From NCBI GenBank assembly GCA_963665705.1, contig OY762448.1, forward strand, positions 1,612,001-1,676,000: a stretch of 64,000 nt of DNA. Reading direction: 5' to 3'. Within the stretch, counting starts at the first letter, position 1. Each line of letters starts with the position of its first letter. The position numbers and the translations under genes were made by a program. Source of the DNA: Saccharicrinis sp963665705 (GTDB taxonomy: Bacteria > Bacteroidota > Bacteroidia > Bacteroidales > Marinilabiliaceae). Below, in pieces: positions 36,049-45,727 of the stretch. The notes below the pieces were generated by a model. It made no database searches, was not told where the DNA came from, and saw only the letters and a program-made list of their open reading frames with translations.

Positions 36049-37440
36049 ATGAAATCTACAATAAATTACTTGCTTATAATTACTCTACTGTTTGTTTTCT
36101 CGATACTGAAAGCACAAGTTGTAATTACAAATACTAATTTTTCAATGGGAACAACAGGAAGAATTGGTATTGGAATGTCGCCCAATGGGGAAGGAATGCA
36201 ATGGAAACCTTTGAATCTTTCAGGACAGGGATCTTTGGCAGGGAGAATGGAACAATATGATTATATGGATTTGTTACCAGCGATTCATTTTACTCCAATG
36301 AGTGAACGAAAGGACACAACAAGTGTGACGCTGCAAGTGCGTTTAGGTATGTATTCGCAAAATGGCCAATTTATGGGTAATGTAAGTTCCCGATCTCCGG
36401 GAGGTTTAACTTTTATTTTGCCTGAGACATACGTAGAAGCTAAAAATATTATGGGAAGTGACTGGTCTGCCTGGGTAGGAGTTAGGTTTAGACGTTATGA
36501 TGATATTCATATATGCGATTATTTTTATTTTGACGATCATTCAGCGCAGGGGGCAGGCTTTAGTTATAAAAATACTGAGTTAGCTATCTATATGCCTTCT
36601 TCTTCTGATTCATCAGGAGTTTACCCGTATAATTATCAAGTTACAGTAAAAGGGGCAACGAATCCAGCTATTCGACAACGTATGGTCTTTGTTGGAGAAC
36701 ATACAATGAATTTAAAACGAGGAAATTCGCTAAAATTACTTGGTGAATATCATTATGTAGCCGAAAATTCAAATAGTGTGGATTATGCATATCCATCTGA
36801 CAGAGGTTGGGTTTTAGGAGCTAAATTAAATTCTCCGATAGAAACTAAAATAAAAGGATCATTTAATCAGTTTTCAATTAGATATGGTGCAGGTATTGCA
36901 AACGGTGGTGATAACGGAAATACCTGGACATGGGCAACATATGGAGCACCTGATAGTAAAGGTAAATATACTAATGCATACTCCATCACCATGGTTGAAC
37001 ATTTTCTTTTGAATTTGCACAAAAACTTTAGTCTCAATGGATATGGGATTTATACAAATAGCAAAGGAGGTTCTTCAAGTAACAATAAGGCTTTGTTTTT
37101 TGATAAGAGTGAGATTTATAACCGAAAAACAGATTTTGTTGTAGGAGCACGTTCTTTGTACTATGTTAAAAACTGGTTGCATTTAATTAACGAAGTACAT
37201 TATGCTACTCGTAAAGATGGAAAAAATCCAACAGCTTCTATGTGGAAATTTTCTTTCGCACCAACAATAGTACCTCTGGGTAAAAAGAATGCATGGTGTA
37301 GACCTCATATTCGTCTTGTTATGTCAGCAGCAAAATATAATGATTATGCAAAGGATAATCAATACTCACCTTATCTTCAGTTGAATAATAAAAGCTGGGG
37401 TACTTATATCGGTATTAAAACCGAGATGTGGTTATTCTAA
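36049..37440 (+). CDS. Outer-membrane porin-like protein of the ketose operon
   Basis: The 463-residue product has a signal peptide (residues 1-22, ending LKAQ) and a beta-strand-rich body with alternating aromatics. It contains RFRRYDDIHICDYFYFDDH and ends in IKTEMWLF, with the terminal Phe typical of outer-membrane barrels. No SusC/SusD pair is present, so this probably serves as the sugar entry pore. The exact family was not recognised. It is co-oriented in the operon, 171 bp after the transporter and 26 bp before the epimerase. Confidence 0.7.
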   Translation: MKSTINYLLIITLLFVFSILKAQVVITNTNFSMGTTGRIGIGMSPNGEGMQWKPLNLSGQGSLAGRMEQYDYMDLLPAIHFTPMSERKDTTSVTLQVRLGMYSQNGQFMGNVSSRSPGGLTFILPETYVEAKNIMGSDWSAWVGVRFRRYDDIHICDYFYFDDHSAQGAGFSYKNTELAIYMPSSSDSSGVYPYNYQVTVKGATNPAIRQRMVFVGEHTMNLKRGNSLKLLGEYHYVAENSNSVDYAYPSDRGWVLGAKLNSPIETKIKGSFNQFSIRYGAGIANGGDNGNTWTWATYGAPDSKGKYTNAYSITMVEHFLLNLHKNFSLNGYGIYTNSKGGSSSNNKALFFDKSEIYNRKTDFVVGARSLYYVKNWLHLINEVHYATRKDGKNPTASMWKFSFAPTIVPLGKKNAWCRPHIRLVMSAAKYNDYAKDNQYSPYLQLNNKSWGTYIGIKTEMWLF

Positions 37441-37466
37441 AAATTATAAACTAAAACTTTATTACC

Positions 37467-38315
37467 ATGCCAATATTTGGAACATCATATTTATCATTTA
37501 TTCCTTACTGGACACCAGAAGGAGGGAAATACTCAATAGAAAAAGCATCTGAGTACGGATTCGATATGTTGGAAATCAATCTTCCTACAACTTTAGATTT
37601 CGATATAAATACAGTAAAAAAACAATTAAAAACTAATAATATTGATGCCAGATGTAGCCTTAACTTACCGGCAGACTGTCATATGCCAGTTTATCCTGAG
37701 AAAGCTTTAAAATTGATACAATCAGCTATTGATATTGTCTCCGAAATGGGTGGTGATTTTTTGGGTGGTGTTCTGCATTCATCAATTGGTCATTTTACCG
37801 GTCATCCATGTACATCAAACGAACGAGAAATAATAAAACAGGTATTTACAGAACTGGCCATATATGCACAAGAGCATAATGTTTCAATAGCTCCGGAACC
37901 TATAAACAGATATGAAAGCTATGTATTTACTGCAGCCGATGAAGTACTTGGTATGATTGACGAAATCAATATGCCTAATATTGGGTTGCATCTGGATACA
38001 TTTCATATGAATATTGAAGAAACGAATCTGTACGATCCTATTATTAAGGCAGGTGAGAGACTTAAACATACTCATATTACAGAAAGTGACAGGGGAATGA
38101 CAGGAGAAGGTAATGTAAATTGGGATCTGTTTTTTAAAGCGTTGTCAGAAATAGATTACCAGGGACCACTTGTCTTGGAAAACTTCTCATCTGAAATAAA
38201 AGAACTTGTTGGACCAACCTCATTATGGCGTCCATCAAAATACAACTCTGAGGATTTAGCAAAAGGAAGCTTAAAGTTTATGAAGAAGATGGTTGATAAA
38301 TGGTATCGTAACTAA
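37467..38315 (+). CDS. Ketose 3-epimerase-like TIM-barrel protein
   Basis: This 282-residue xylose-isomerase-like TIM barrel has the four metal ligands expected in D-tagatose/D-psicose 3-epimerases: Glu in IAPEPINRYES, Asp in GLHLDTFHMNIEE, His in LKHTHITESDRG and Glu in PLVLENF. LDTFHMNIEE is a near-identical family hallmark. It would interconvert ketohexoses at C3, for instance psicose to fructose, which the kinase in the operon could phosphorylate. The exact sugar is inference. It is the last gene before the operon terminator. Confidence 0.85.
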   Translation: MPIFGTSYLSFIPYWTPEGGKYSIEKASEYGFDMLEINLPTTLDFDINTVKKQLKTNNIDARCSLNLPADCHMPVYPEKALKLIQSAIDIVSEMGGDFLGGVLHSSIGHFTGHPCTSNEREIIKQVFTELAIYAQEHNVSIAPEPINRYESYVFTAADEVLGMIDEINMPNIGLHLDTFHMNIEETNLYDPIIKAGERLKHTHITESDRGMTGEGNVNWDLFFKALSEIDYQGPLVLENFSSEIKELVGPTSLWRPSKYNSEDLAKGSLKFMKKMVDKWYRN

Positions 38316-38394
38316 TTATTGTGATTATAAAGGATACTTAGATGTTTGTGATAGCATATAGAATAGCATCCTTTTGCAAGAAATTGCATAATAT

Positions 38395-38425
38395 AAAACC
38401 CTTTAGGTAAAACTTACAGGGTTTT
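38395..38425 (+). terminator. Terminator of the ketose operon
   Basis: AAAACCCT at 38395-38402 pairs with AGGGTTTT at 38418-38425, followed by a T-rich stretch. The remaining spacer up to 38639 shows no ORF. Confidence 0.8.
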
Positions 38426-38639
38426 CTTTTTTAGCGGAAAGAGTGCGTGCTGAAGGCATAAACTTTATACAAGTTCATTTCTACTCAATGTCCAATTCGT
38501 TTCTATATATTAAATTTAAACTTCCTTCTGGTTTGTGTGTTTATTCAATATACTTAAATAGATTAATTGAGATTAATTTGCTCTGATTATTGATTTAGTT
38601 ACACGTTGTAAATGATTAAATAAAAACAATATTATAGTT

Positions 38640-39659
38640 ATGGAAGATTCTTCAATACTAAACATAGAATCATTAAGTACTCCATGGAAAGCACAAGATC
38701 CATTTTTATTTTGTACCTATCACAAAGATGAGTATCCTAAAGGAAACGAAAAACTGGGACTTGATGCAGAACAGTTAAAAGGAAGAAGTATTGGTCAGGA
38801 TTTTAACCTTAAAAACGGGTTCAGAATGTATCATGGAAGTATGGTGCCAGGCTTTCCCTATCATCCACATAGAGGTTTTGAAACGATTACAGTTGCTGTA
38901 AAAGGAGCTGTTGATCATAGTGATTCATATGGTGGTGCAGGAAGATTTAAAAACGGAGATGTACAATGGATGACAGCAGGAAAAGGTATTCAACATTCTG
39001 AAATGTTTCCTATGCTGAATTCAGATAAAGATAATCCTTTCGAACTTTTTCAGATATGGCTTAACCTGCCCAAAAAAAGCAAATTTGTTGAACCTCATTA
39101 TAAAATGATTTGGAAAGAAAGCATTCCGGTTATTCAGGTAAAGGATTCAAATGATAAGGTCACAGAAATCAATTTAATTGCAGGGACTCTAAATGAGATT
39201 AAAGCACCCGATCCGGCACCGGATTCATGGGCTGCAGACTCCAAAAACGAAGTGGCTGTTTATACCATCAAGATGGAGGCGGGATCAACCTGGACCATTT
39301 CAAATACAGCAGAGTCGGTTCATAGAAATTTGTATTTTTACAAAGGCAATACAATTACCATAGCTAATCAAACCATAAAGGATCAAAGCCTAATTACCTT
39401 AAATTCTAAGGATGAAACTACAATCATAAATGGCAGTGAAGATGCTTTTCTTCTGTTACTGCAAGGAAAACCAATTGAAGAAAAGGTAATACAGTATGGG
39501 CCTTTTGTAATGAATACTGAGCAGGAAATTCGTGATACTATTGCTGACTATCAAAAAACGCAGTTTGGAGGATGGCCTTGGCCAATGAAGGAGCAAGTTT
39601 GGGATAAAATGAAAGGAAGATTTGCCCTTTATGCGGATGGCACTTTGGAAGAGAAATAG
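38640..39659 (+). CDS. Pirin-family cupin protein
   Basis: The 339-residue bicupin has the pirin metal-site residues His75 and His77 in PYHPHRGFETIT and His119 and Glu121 in GKGIQHSEMF. Some pirins are quercetin dioxygenases and others are regulators; nothing here decides which. The protein is longer than classical pirins (about 230-290 residues) because of a C-terminal extension (RDTIADYQKTQFGGWPWPM). It has no signal peptide and is probably monocistronic. Confidence 0.87.
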   Translation: MEDSSILNIESLSTPWKAQDPFLFCTYHKDEYPKGNEKLGLDAEQLKGRSIGQDFNLKNGFRMYHGSMVPGFPYHPHRGFETITVAVKGAVDHSDSYGGAGRFKNGDVQWMTAGKGIQHSEMFPMLNSDKDNPFELFQIWLNLPKKSKFVEPHYKMIWKESIPVIQVKDSNDKVTEINLIAGTLNEIKAPDPAPDSWAADSKNEVAVYTIKMEAGSTWTISNTAESVHRNLYFYKGNTITIANQTIKDQSLITLNSKDETTIINGSEDAFLLLLQGKPIEEKVIQYGPFVMNTEQEIRDTIADYQKTQFGGWPWPMKEQVWDKMKGRFALYADGTLEEK

Positions 39660-39849
39660 AAGTAAGTATAATTAAGTGCAGGTGTTGTTTTTTTAGGAGA
39701 ATTGTAGTTGTACCATTTATGGTTTAGTCCACAATAAGTAATCAGCGTACTTTCTATTTATTTTTGTTTACTGGCGTTTCACACAGACCCGATAAAAAGA
39801 TTTGTTAGTATAGTTTTATTGTATATTTCAGGTTAGTAATAAATTGTTC

Positions 39850-40455
39850 ATGGAGTATTTTATCTTGGCACTTATTTGGGGATTGTATTTTGCTTTACAC
39901 AGTGTAATGGCCAGTAATGGAGTGAAAAACCATTTTAAGAGAAGATTCTCTGCTTTTTACCCTTACTACCGGATTTTTTATAACCTAATAGCATTATTAT
40001 TGCTGGTACCCATTCACTTTTTTCAAAAAAGTATCATGCCAATTATGCTCTTTGATAGGGGTGGATGGGTGAGCGTTTTAGGAGGGGTAGTTGTGTTGGT
40101 AGGTATGGTTTTTGGCGCATTGGCTTTTCGTAATTATAGTGGTAAAGAGTTTATTGGACTCGATTTTCAGAATGAGAATGTTGGTTTGAAAAATGGGAAA
40201 TTGAACATTTCCGGGCTAAATAAATATGTTCGACATCCTATTTATTTTGCTACGCTTTTAATTGTTTGGGGCTATTTTTTTATCAATCCTACATTAATGC
40301 TTTTGGTTATAGACGGTGTAATTTCTGCTTATTTGGTTGTTGGAACTAAATATGAAGAGAAAAAGCTCATTGCTGAATTTGGGGAACAGTACCTTATGTA
40401 TAAGAAAAGAGTTCCCATGTTAATTCCATTTTTCTCCTGTAGGTTTCGTAAATAG
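39850..40455 (+). CDS. Isoprenylcysteine methyltransferase/NnrU-like membrane protein
   Basis: From the ATG at 39850 (a TTG lies 6 bp earlier) the protein has 201 residues and about five membrane spans. The N-terminal part (WGLYFALHSVMASNGVKNHF) resembles NnrU. The C-terminal part has YVRHPIYFATLLIVWGYFF and KYEEKKLIAEFGEQYLMYKKR, the signature of SAM-dependent ICMT/PEMT-like membrane methyltransferases. The substrate is unknown; some relatives methylate thiols. It is followed by the decayed repeat-rich region. Confidence 0.75.
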   Translation: MEYFILALIWGLYFALHSVMASNGVKNHFKRRFSAFYPYYRIFYNLIALLLLVPIHFFQKSIMPIMLFDRGGWVSVLGGVVVLVGMVFGALAFRNYSGKEFIGLDFQNENVGLKNGKLNISGLNKYVRHPIYFATLLIVWGYFFINPTLMLLVIDGVISAYLVVGTKYEEKKLIAEFGEQYLMYKKRVPMLIPFFSCRFRK

Positions 40456-40577
40456 TTGTATACTTTAAAATTGTTGGGTACTTGACTAAATTTTATGGAG
40501 CTATAATCATGAAAAGGTGTTTTAAGTTCCTTTCATCAATGTTTTACAAATCCCAAATTTACATTGAAATTAATTAG

Positions 40578-40719
40578 TTATAACTCCCCGGTATTGGCTT
40601 TTTTGAAGTAGGTTAACAGGCTGTTGGGAGAAAGAGTACCTGAATTATTCAGCTTACGTACTTTTACAAACTTTGTAATAATTTCAACAATAGGCACTGT
40701 ATCCGAGTTTCCTTTAATA
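40578..40719 (-). pseudogene. Truncated duplicate of the 3' end of the gene at 41.1 kb
   Basis: Bases 40582-40719 repeat 41136-41273 with only a few substitutions at a constant offset of 554 bp, including the stop codon region. The copy covers the last ~46 codons (ending NTGEL) and then diverges abruptly at 40720. It has no start and cannot make the full protein. Between the two copies lies the RAYT remnant. Confidence 0.85.
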
Positions 40720-40867
40720 GCAATCCGTGCAAAGTAAATGCTGTAACTCATTTACAGAAGTTTCGGATTGTTTGATTATAGCTCGTAATAAAAGAAGTGA
40801 GGAATTGCATTCCGGTCAATAATAATATTATTTTTAAAAGATATTATAATAACCAAATCTAAAACCT

Positions 40868-41092
40868 ATGTCCGATAAATATAAAATATTCGATAATCAA
40901 GCAGCTTACTTTATAACAATGACCAGAGTTGGTTAGATAGTTGTTTTGGAAACACAGGAATTGGTTACTTATAATTAGAATAAATGCCCGGAATACAATT
41001 CCTCATTTATCGTCCTACAAAATAAACCATTTAATTTTGCAATTTATGAGTTTGATTTACAGCTTAATTATTGCACGGAAATCATTTCCGAG
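40868..41092 (+). pseudogene. Remnant of an IS200-like/RAYT transposase
   Basis: The sequence starts MSDKYKIFDNQAAYFITMT, the usual N-terminus of Bacteroidota REP-associated tyrosine transposases (Y1_Tnp). A TAG stop follows where W is expected (VGW), then a second degraded segment resembling DVFTRQELVTLII, then more stops. The catalytic HUH motif (HVH) and Tyr are absent. Such transposases are associated elsewhere with palindromic REP elements, which abound 1-3 kb downstream here. Confidence 0.75.
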
Positions 41093-41131
41093 CTAGCCTG
41101 ATAAATACTAAAAAACGCAATAGAATAGGTA

Positions 41132-42331
41132 TTACAACTCCCCTGTATTGGCTTTTTTGAAGTAGGTTAACAGGCTGTTGGGAGAGAGCGTACCTGAATT
41201 ATTCTGCTTACGTACTTTTCCAAATTTTGTAATAATTTCAACAATAGGCACTGTATCCGAGTTTCCTTTAATACTGATACAGCCGTTTGATATCAGAGCT
41301 TGTATTTTTTTTACAAACTCTTTAGGATTTTGAGTCCATTCAATAAACTTACCACAAGAGCTAACTTCCTTTATTTCTTTTTGATATTCAGTGATTTTGT
41401 TGTAAATAACATGAAGTTGTTTAAGTGTTTCCGGGGTGTAATGCTTATTCTTCTTAGCAAACTTACTTAATGATTTAATTTGATATTTGATATCCTTTAA
41501 CTCACGGTTAATATTAATAGCATCTTTACTTTTTAATGAATCAATACAATTGATGTAATCTTGAGTTAAAGAAGAGTTCGGAGTAACTATCAATGTGTCA
41601 ATAAGCATCTGTTTTAATACAGACCAGGTTTTAGGAGTAAGTTTACCATCAAACTTAGATAGTTGTTTGTATTGTTGATTAATGGATTTTAATGTAACAG
41701 TTTTATATTCTTCTTCTTCCTGATTGGCTAATGGTGTATTAAATGTGTTCAGAATATTTTGAATAGGCGCAACAAGTTCCTGAGTCATTTTTGAACTGGA
41801 GGTGTTGTTATCAAGCTCATTTATCAAATTAATATATGGGCTTTTTTCACGTTGATGCATAATCTGGTACAACCACTTGCTTTCTTGTAATTGACTTAAG
41901 GTTTCTTTAATCCTTTTGGGGTGACTGTTAAATGTGGGCAGCATTTGTAATATTGATAAGTGTTTGCATTTATCAATAAAGCCTTTAAAAAGATGATTGG
42001 CCTTTAAGAGTACTCCGGAAATCATCAAATAAAAATCCAAATCCTGAAGGAATATTTTATTTTCATCATCGTTAAGGTTGCCTGGAATATTCCAGGGAGT
42101 TTCGTCTAAACGACTTTTCACAGAGTATATATTAGTGATATACTTGCAAATATTGGTGCACTTTTTATCAGAAAGTGCCACCTTGTTTAAGTATTTCTCA
42201 AGTAAACGCTCTATTCGGGTATACAACTCGTTGATGTTTAATAAATCCTTGTTAAAAAACAGGTTGTTTTTCCATTTAAATGATTTTCTAATAATAATAT
42301 TGTCTGTTATAGTATGGATAGTGGTAAGCAT
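41132..42331 (-). CDS. Hypothetical helical protein with duplicated C-terminus
   Basis: The preferred ATG at 42331 gives 399 residues (MLTTIHTITDN). The open frame continues to 42589 but that extension (MFERSEFKRFQSNN) is translated repeat DNA. The protein is largely helical with no signal peptide. Its last ~50 residues (ending LLTYFKKANTGEL) are also found as a separate fragment 554 bp away. No family was recognised. The neighbours are repeats and a dead transposase, so it may be part of a mobile or decayed segment. Confidence 0.55.
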   Translation of the reverse strand: MLTTIHTITDNIIIRKSFKWKNNLFFNKDLLNINELYTRIERLLEKYLNKVALSDKKCTNICKYITNIYSVKSRLDETPWNIPGNLNDDENKIFLQDLDFYLMISGVLLKANHLFKGFIDKCKHLSILQMLPTFNSHPKRIKETLSQLQESKWLYQIMHQREKSPYINLINELDNNTSSSKMTQELVAPIQNILNTFNTPLANQEEEEYKTVTLKSINQQYKQLSKFDGKLTPKTWSVLKQMLIDTLIVTPNSSLTQDYINCIDSLKSKDAININRELKDIKYQIKSLSKFAKKNKHYTPETLKQLHVIYNKITEYQKEIKEVSSCGKFIEWTQNPKEFVKKIQALISNGCISIKGNSDTVPIVEIITKFGKVRKQNNSGTLSPNSLLTYFKKANTGEL

Positions 42332-42773
42332 AGCGGTAAATTTTAGTTGGTTAATTCTTGTAATTAATTTAACCAAATGATTCGAAAATTCAAAACGCTT
42401 TAACACTATATAACATTTGAGAACAGAGCGGTACGAAATGTTTACATAAACTGGCGCTTCGCCCAGACCCGATTTCCTTTTTTGGCTTAATCCAAAAAAG
42501 GAAGGAAAAAAGATCAAGGCTGCACCCAGCTCACTCAAAAAACTACGGTTATTTGACTGAAATCGTTTAAACTCGCTGCGCTCAAACAAAAACGATTTTT
42601 AACCGTCAATCTAACCTTGTTTTTTGGTTCACTGGCTGAGGCCAATATAGAACCTGCTAAAGATTTAAACCCTTACGTTCAGCGAAGCGTCTCGCTTCGC
42701 TGTTTTATTCGGGCCTCTGGCCTTTTCTTATACGACATAGCGAGACGCTATGCCGAACTTGCGGGACCAACTC
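42332..42773. other. Non-coding region with GC-rich palindromes
   Basis: No gene is supported here. Two perfect hairpins with 3-nt loops stand out: AGCGAAGCG-TCT-CGCTTCGCT at 42681-42701 and CATAGCG-AGA-CGCTATG at 42736-42752. The GC-rich stretch around 42440-42600 can be read as a short ORF starting FERSEF, a common artefact of Bacteroidota repeat DNA. Confidence 0.6.
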
Positions 42774-44459
42774 GTATATTGTTTTTTATAATAAACCCAC
42801 CAAAGCCTCATGACTCAAAGATCCTGTATCTGGTTCAAGATTGCATCTTGTACCTTTATCAATAATTAATAACTCAATCGTTAACAAATCACTTTGTGTC
42901 TTAGGGTCTCCGTGGTAAAATCAAACAATTTATGTTTTACAACTAAACTCTCCTTAAGTCACTTCTGGTGCTGAAAGTCCGATATCTACAAGCATAGTCA
43001 GTAAGGGCTATGCATTAGTAGAAGTGTAATTACAAAACTGAGCTGTCCTTTCAGGACGCACCTTTAAATGATCTCTAAAATACCCCAGGAGTTTCCTGGG
43101 GCTGAATTGATTTGGGCCTCCAGCCCGTAGTGTCATCTAAAAGAAAGAGTGTTGATAGTAAAACGTTACATCTTTTCTGTTTATTTACAGATAGTATCGT
43201 GTATTGAAATCAATTCCACCTATCAGGGAGCTGTTATATGGCAAAGTGCAAAGAGTATAGGGCTTAGAGTAAAGGGAAATGAGTAGAGCAAAGAGTTATG
43301 AGAGAGAGTGATGTATGTATATTAACTCAGCAGTGTTACTGTTTGATTGGTAAGTGTTATTTATCCGGGTAATTATATCGTGCTGAAAGCACAGTTCAAT
43401 TTAGCCCATGGCAACGCCTTGGGAATTAATATAAAGTTAATTATCGTCCTGTAAGGACAGCTCAAAATAAATTTGAAACATTCCAAAGTCCGGTATCTTT
43501 TAGCATAGTCTGTAAGGGCTATTTGTATATTTTTTTTATAATAAAACCACCAAGTCCCAAAGACTCAAAGATCCTGTATCTGGTTCAAGATTGCATCTTG
43601 TACCTTTATCAATAATCAAAAAAGAAATAACTCAATCGTTAACAAATCACTTTGTGTCTTAGAGTCTCCGTGGTAAAATCAAACAATTTATGTTTTAGAA
43701 CTAACCTCTCCTTAAGTCACTTCTGGTGCTGAAAGTCCGATATCTACAAGCATAGTCAGTAAGGGCTATGCATTAGTAGAAGTGTAATTACAAAACTGAG
43801 CTGTCCTTTCAGGACGCACCTTTAAATGATCTCTAAAATACCCCAGGAGTTTCCTGGGGCTGAATTGATTTGGGCCTCCAGCCCGTAGTGTCATCTAAAA
43901 GAAAGAGTGTTGATAGTAAAACGTTACATCTTTTCTGTTTATTTACAGATAGTATCGTGTATTGAAATCAATTCCACCTATCAGGGAGCTGTTATATGGC
44001 AAAGTGCAAAGAGTATAGGGCTTAGAGTAAAGGGAAATGAGTAGAGCAAAGAGTTATGAGAGAGAGTGATGTATGTATATTAACTCAGCAGTGTTACTGT
44101 TTGATTGGTAAGTGTTATTTATCCGGGTAATTATATCGTGCTGAAAGCACAGTTCAATTTAGCCCATGGCAACGCCTTGGGAATTAATATAAAGTTAATT
44201 ATCGTCCTGTAAGGACAGCTCAAAATAAATTTGAAACATTCCAAAGTCCGGTATCTTTTAGCATAGTCTGTAAGGGCTATTTGTATATTGTTTTTTATAA
44301 TAAACCCACCAAAGCCCCATGACTCAAAGATCCTGTATCTGGTTCAAGATTGCATCTTGTACCTTAATCAATAATTAATAATCCAATCGTTAACAAATCA
44401 CTTTGTGTCTTAGAGTCTCCGTGGTAAAATCAAACAATTTATGTTTTACAACTAAACTC
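42774..44459. repeat. Tandem duplication of a ~755-bp hairpin-rich non-coding unit
   Basis: Unit 1 spans 42774-43524 (751 bp), unit 2 spans 43525-44282 (758 bp, differing by a 7-bp insertion and few substitutions) and a partial unit 3 spans 44283-44459. No ORF is conserved. Each full unit contains the hairpins GTCCTTTCAGGAC, CCCCAGGAGTTTCCTGGGG, GTGCTGAAAGCAC and GTCCTGTAAGGAC, most with 3-nt loops. The near identity of the units shows a recent duplication. Confidence 0.92.
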
Positions 44460-44528
44460 ATCATATGATACTAACCGGGCTGAAACATAGTCTGTGAGGG
44501 CTATGCCTGTTGTATTATACCAAATTAA

Positions 44529-44559
44529 AAAGGTCGTTCCTGTTATAGAAACGACCTTT
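44529..44559. terminator. Terminator hairpin after the DUF6266 gene
   Basis: AAAGGTCGTT at 44529-44538 pairs with AACGACCTTT at 44550-44559. On the minus strand it follows the DUF6266 stop by 35 bp and leads into an AT-rich tract. Confidence 0.75.
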
Positions 44560-44593
44560 ACTCAATATTAATTTAAAAAATTAAAATAATAAA

Positions 44594-45235
44594 CTATTCC
44601 GGAATAATAACTGTTCCTGCATGTACGCTATTGCTAACTCGGTTTGTATCATCCATAGCGGCAAAAGCTATGTAGCAATGTACTACAGTTCCCGGGGGAG
44701 CATCTGGCAGATACATACTGGCAGTACCTTCAGAACGTATATTTTTGCAAATAGAATATTCCGGGTAGTAGCCTTCAGCAATAGCTACAAGAATTACCCC
44801 ATTGTCTGCAAACAGATCATCATTTGCTGCATTGTACCTCCAGGTAAAAACAACTTCTTCACCATTAGCTTCAACGCTTGGCCGGTTTGTTCCTTTTAAT
44901 GATCCTACGGCTAATACCAAATTATTCAGGTTAATCTTATAATCAGGATATTCACCTTCAATGGTATATTTCATTAACTCCGACATGGCTGCATTGTACG
45001 ATGACTTTAAATTGTCCTGGTTTTTAAAACCCAATTGTATTACCGGGTATAGAGGTTGTAAAAACTTGGTGGCAAGTCTGAATTTTGCTCGGTGTGCCAA
45101 TTGTTTTGTACTGGCTTTGTGATTACTAAAATCGGGTAGTGATTTCATAACAGAAATACCTTTCCATTGACTACCTACTGTACTTCCTACTTTTCCTGTG
45201 AATCTTCCGTTGATTCCTTTTATATATGTTCCCAT
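44594..45235 (-). CDS. DUF6266-like protein
   Basis: The 213-residue protein begins MGTYIKGINGRFTGKVGSTVGSQWKG, the characteristic Gly-rich start of DUF6266 proteins, which have unknown function and are widespread in Bacteroidota. The rest is beta rich with VFTWRYNAANDDLF and a C-terminal VHCYIAFAAMDD segment. No signal peptide is present. It lies 6 bp after the small hydrophobic-segment protein on the same strand, so the two are one transcription unit. Confidence 0.65.
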   Translation of the reverse strand: MGTYIKGINGRFTGKVGSTVGSQWKGISVMKSLPDFSNHKASTKQLAHRAKFRLATKFLQPLYPVIQLGFKNQDNLKSSYNAAMSELMKYTIEGEYPDYKINLNNLVLAVGSLKGTNRPSVEANGEEVVFTWRYNAANDDLFADNGVILVAIAEGYYPEYSICKNIRSEGTASMYLPDAPPGTVVHCYIAFAAMDDTNRVSNSVHAGTVIIPE

Positions 45236-45241
45236 GACTTT

Positions 45242-45523
45242 TTATTTTTTATGGTTTTTAACTTTGAATATGTTTTTCACTTTATTGCCCTTTTCTTTGG
45301 GCGCCGTAACTTCTTTGTTTTTGGTAGATGTTTTTTCAACCTTATTGCGTTGCATCCATTTTGAAATTACATTAGTTAGTAGTCCTGCTAGCAGGGTGAT
45401 CGCAGATCTGATAATTAGTGTTTGTGGATCTGCATCCTGGGCTGATAATATTTGAGCATCTGCTGCTTCCATTATTCCTAAAGTACCCAGTGAACCGATG
45501 GCGAAATTTTTAAGTTCATGCAT
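45242..45523 (-). CDS. Small protein with one hydrophobic segment
   Basis: The ATG at 45523 (MHELKNFAIGSLGTLG) gives 93 residues; the frame is open to 45586 but the upstream codons are unlikely coding. Residues 40-62 (TLIIRSAITLLAGLLTNVISKW) form one probable membrane helix and the C-terminus is very Lys rich. It is immediately upstream of the DUF6266 gene and downstream of a long phased repeat region. Function is unknown; a holin-like or membrane-anchor role would be a guess. Confidence 0.55.
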   Translation of the reverse strand: MHELKNFAIGSLGTLGIMEAADAQILSAQDADPQTLIIRSAITLLAGLLTNVISKWMQRNKVEKTSTKNKEVTAPKEKGNKVKNIFKVKNHKK

Positions 45524-45727
45524 CTTTCTGTTTTTGTAACCTCCCTTATTATTGATCAGATAAAAAAGGAAGGTTGGGTTAAACATGTATCGGCCGAAAT
45601 TTTAGTACTTAGTATAAAGTTCCAAGTTCTTAGTTTTTAAAAAGGATTAATCAACTTGTTCCTTTCTACTTTTTCCTTGTTCCTTTATCGTTAGTACTAA
45701 AGTAGTGAGCAGAGAAATACAAAAAAA

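Noticed and set aside
42332..42589. N-terminal extension (MFERSEFKRF...) of the hypothetical gene at 41.1 kb
   Set aside because: It is translated GC-rich repeat DNA; the compositionally normal protein begins at the ATG at 42331.
42617..42865. 82-codon + strand ORF
   Set aside because: It runs through two perfect hairpins and into the tandem repeat unit and has no protein-like features.
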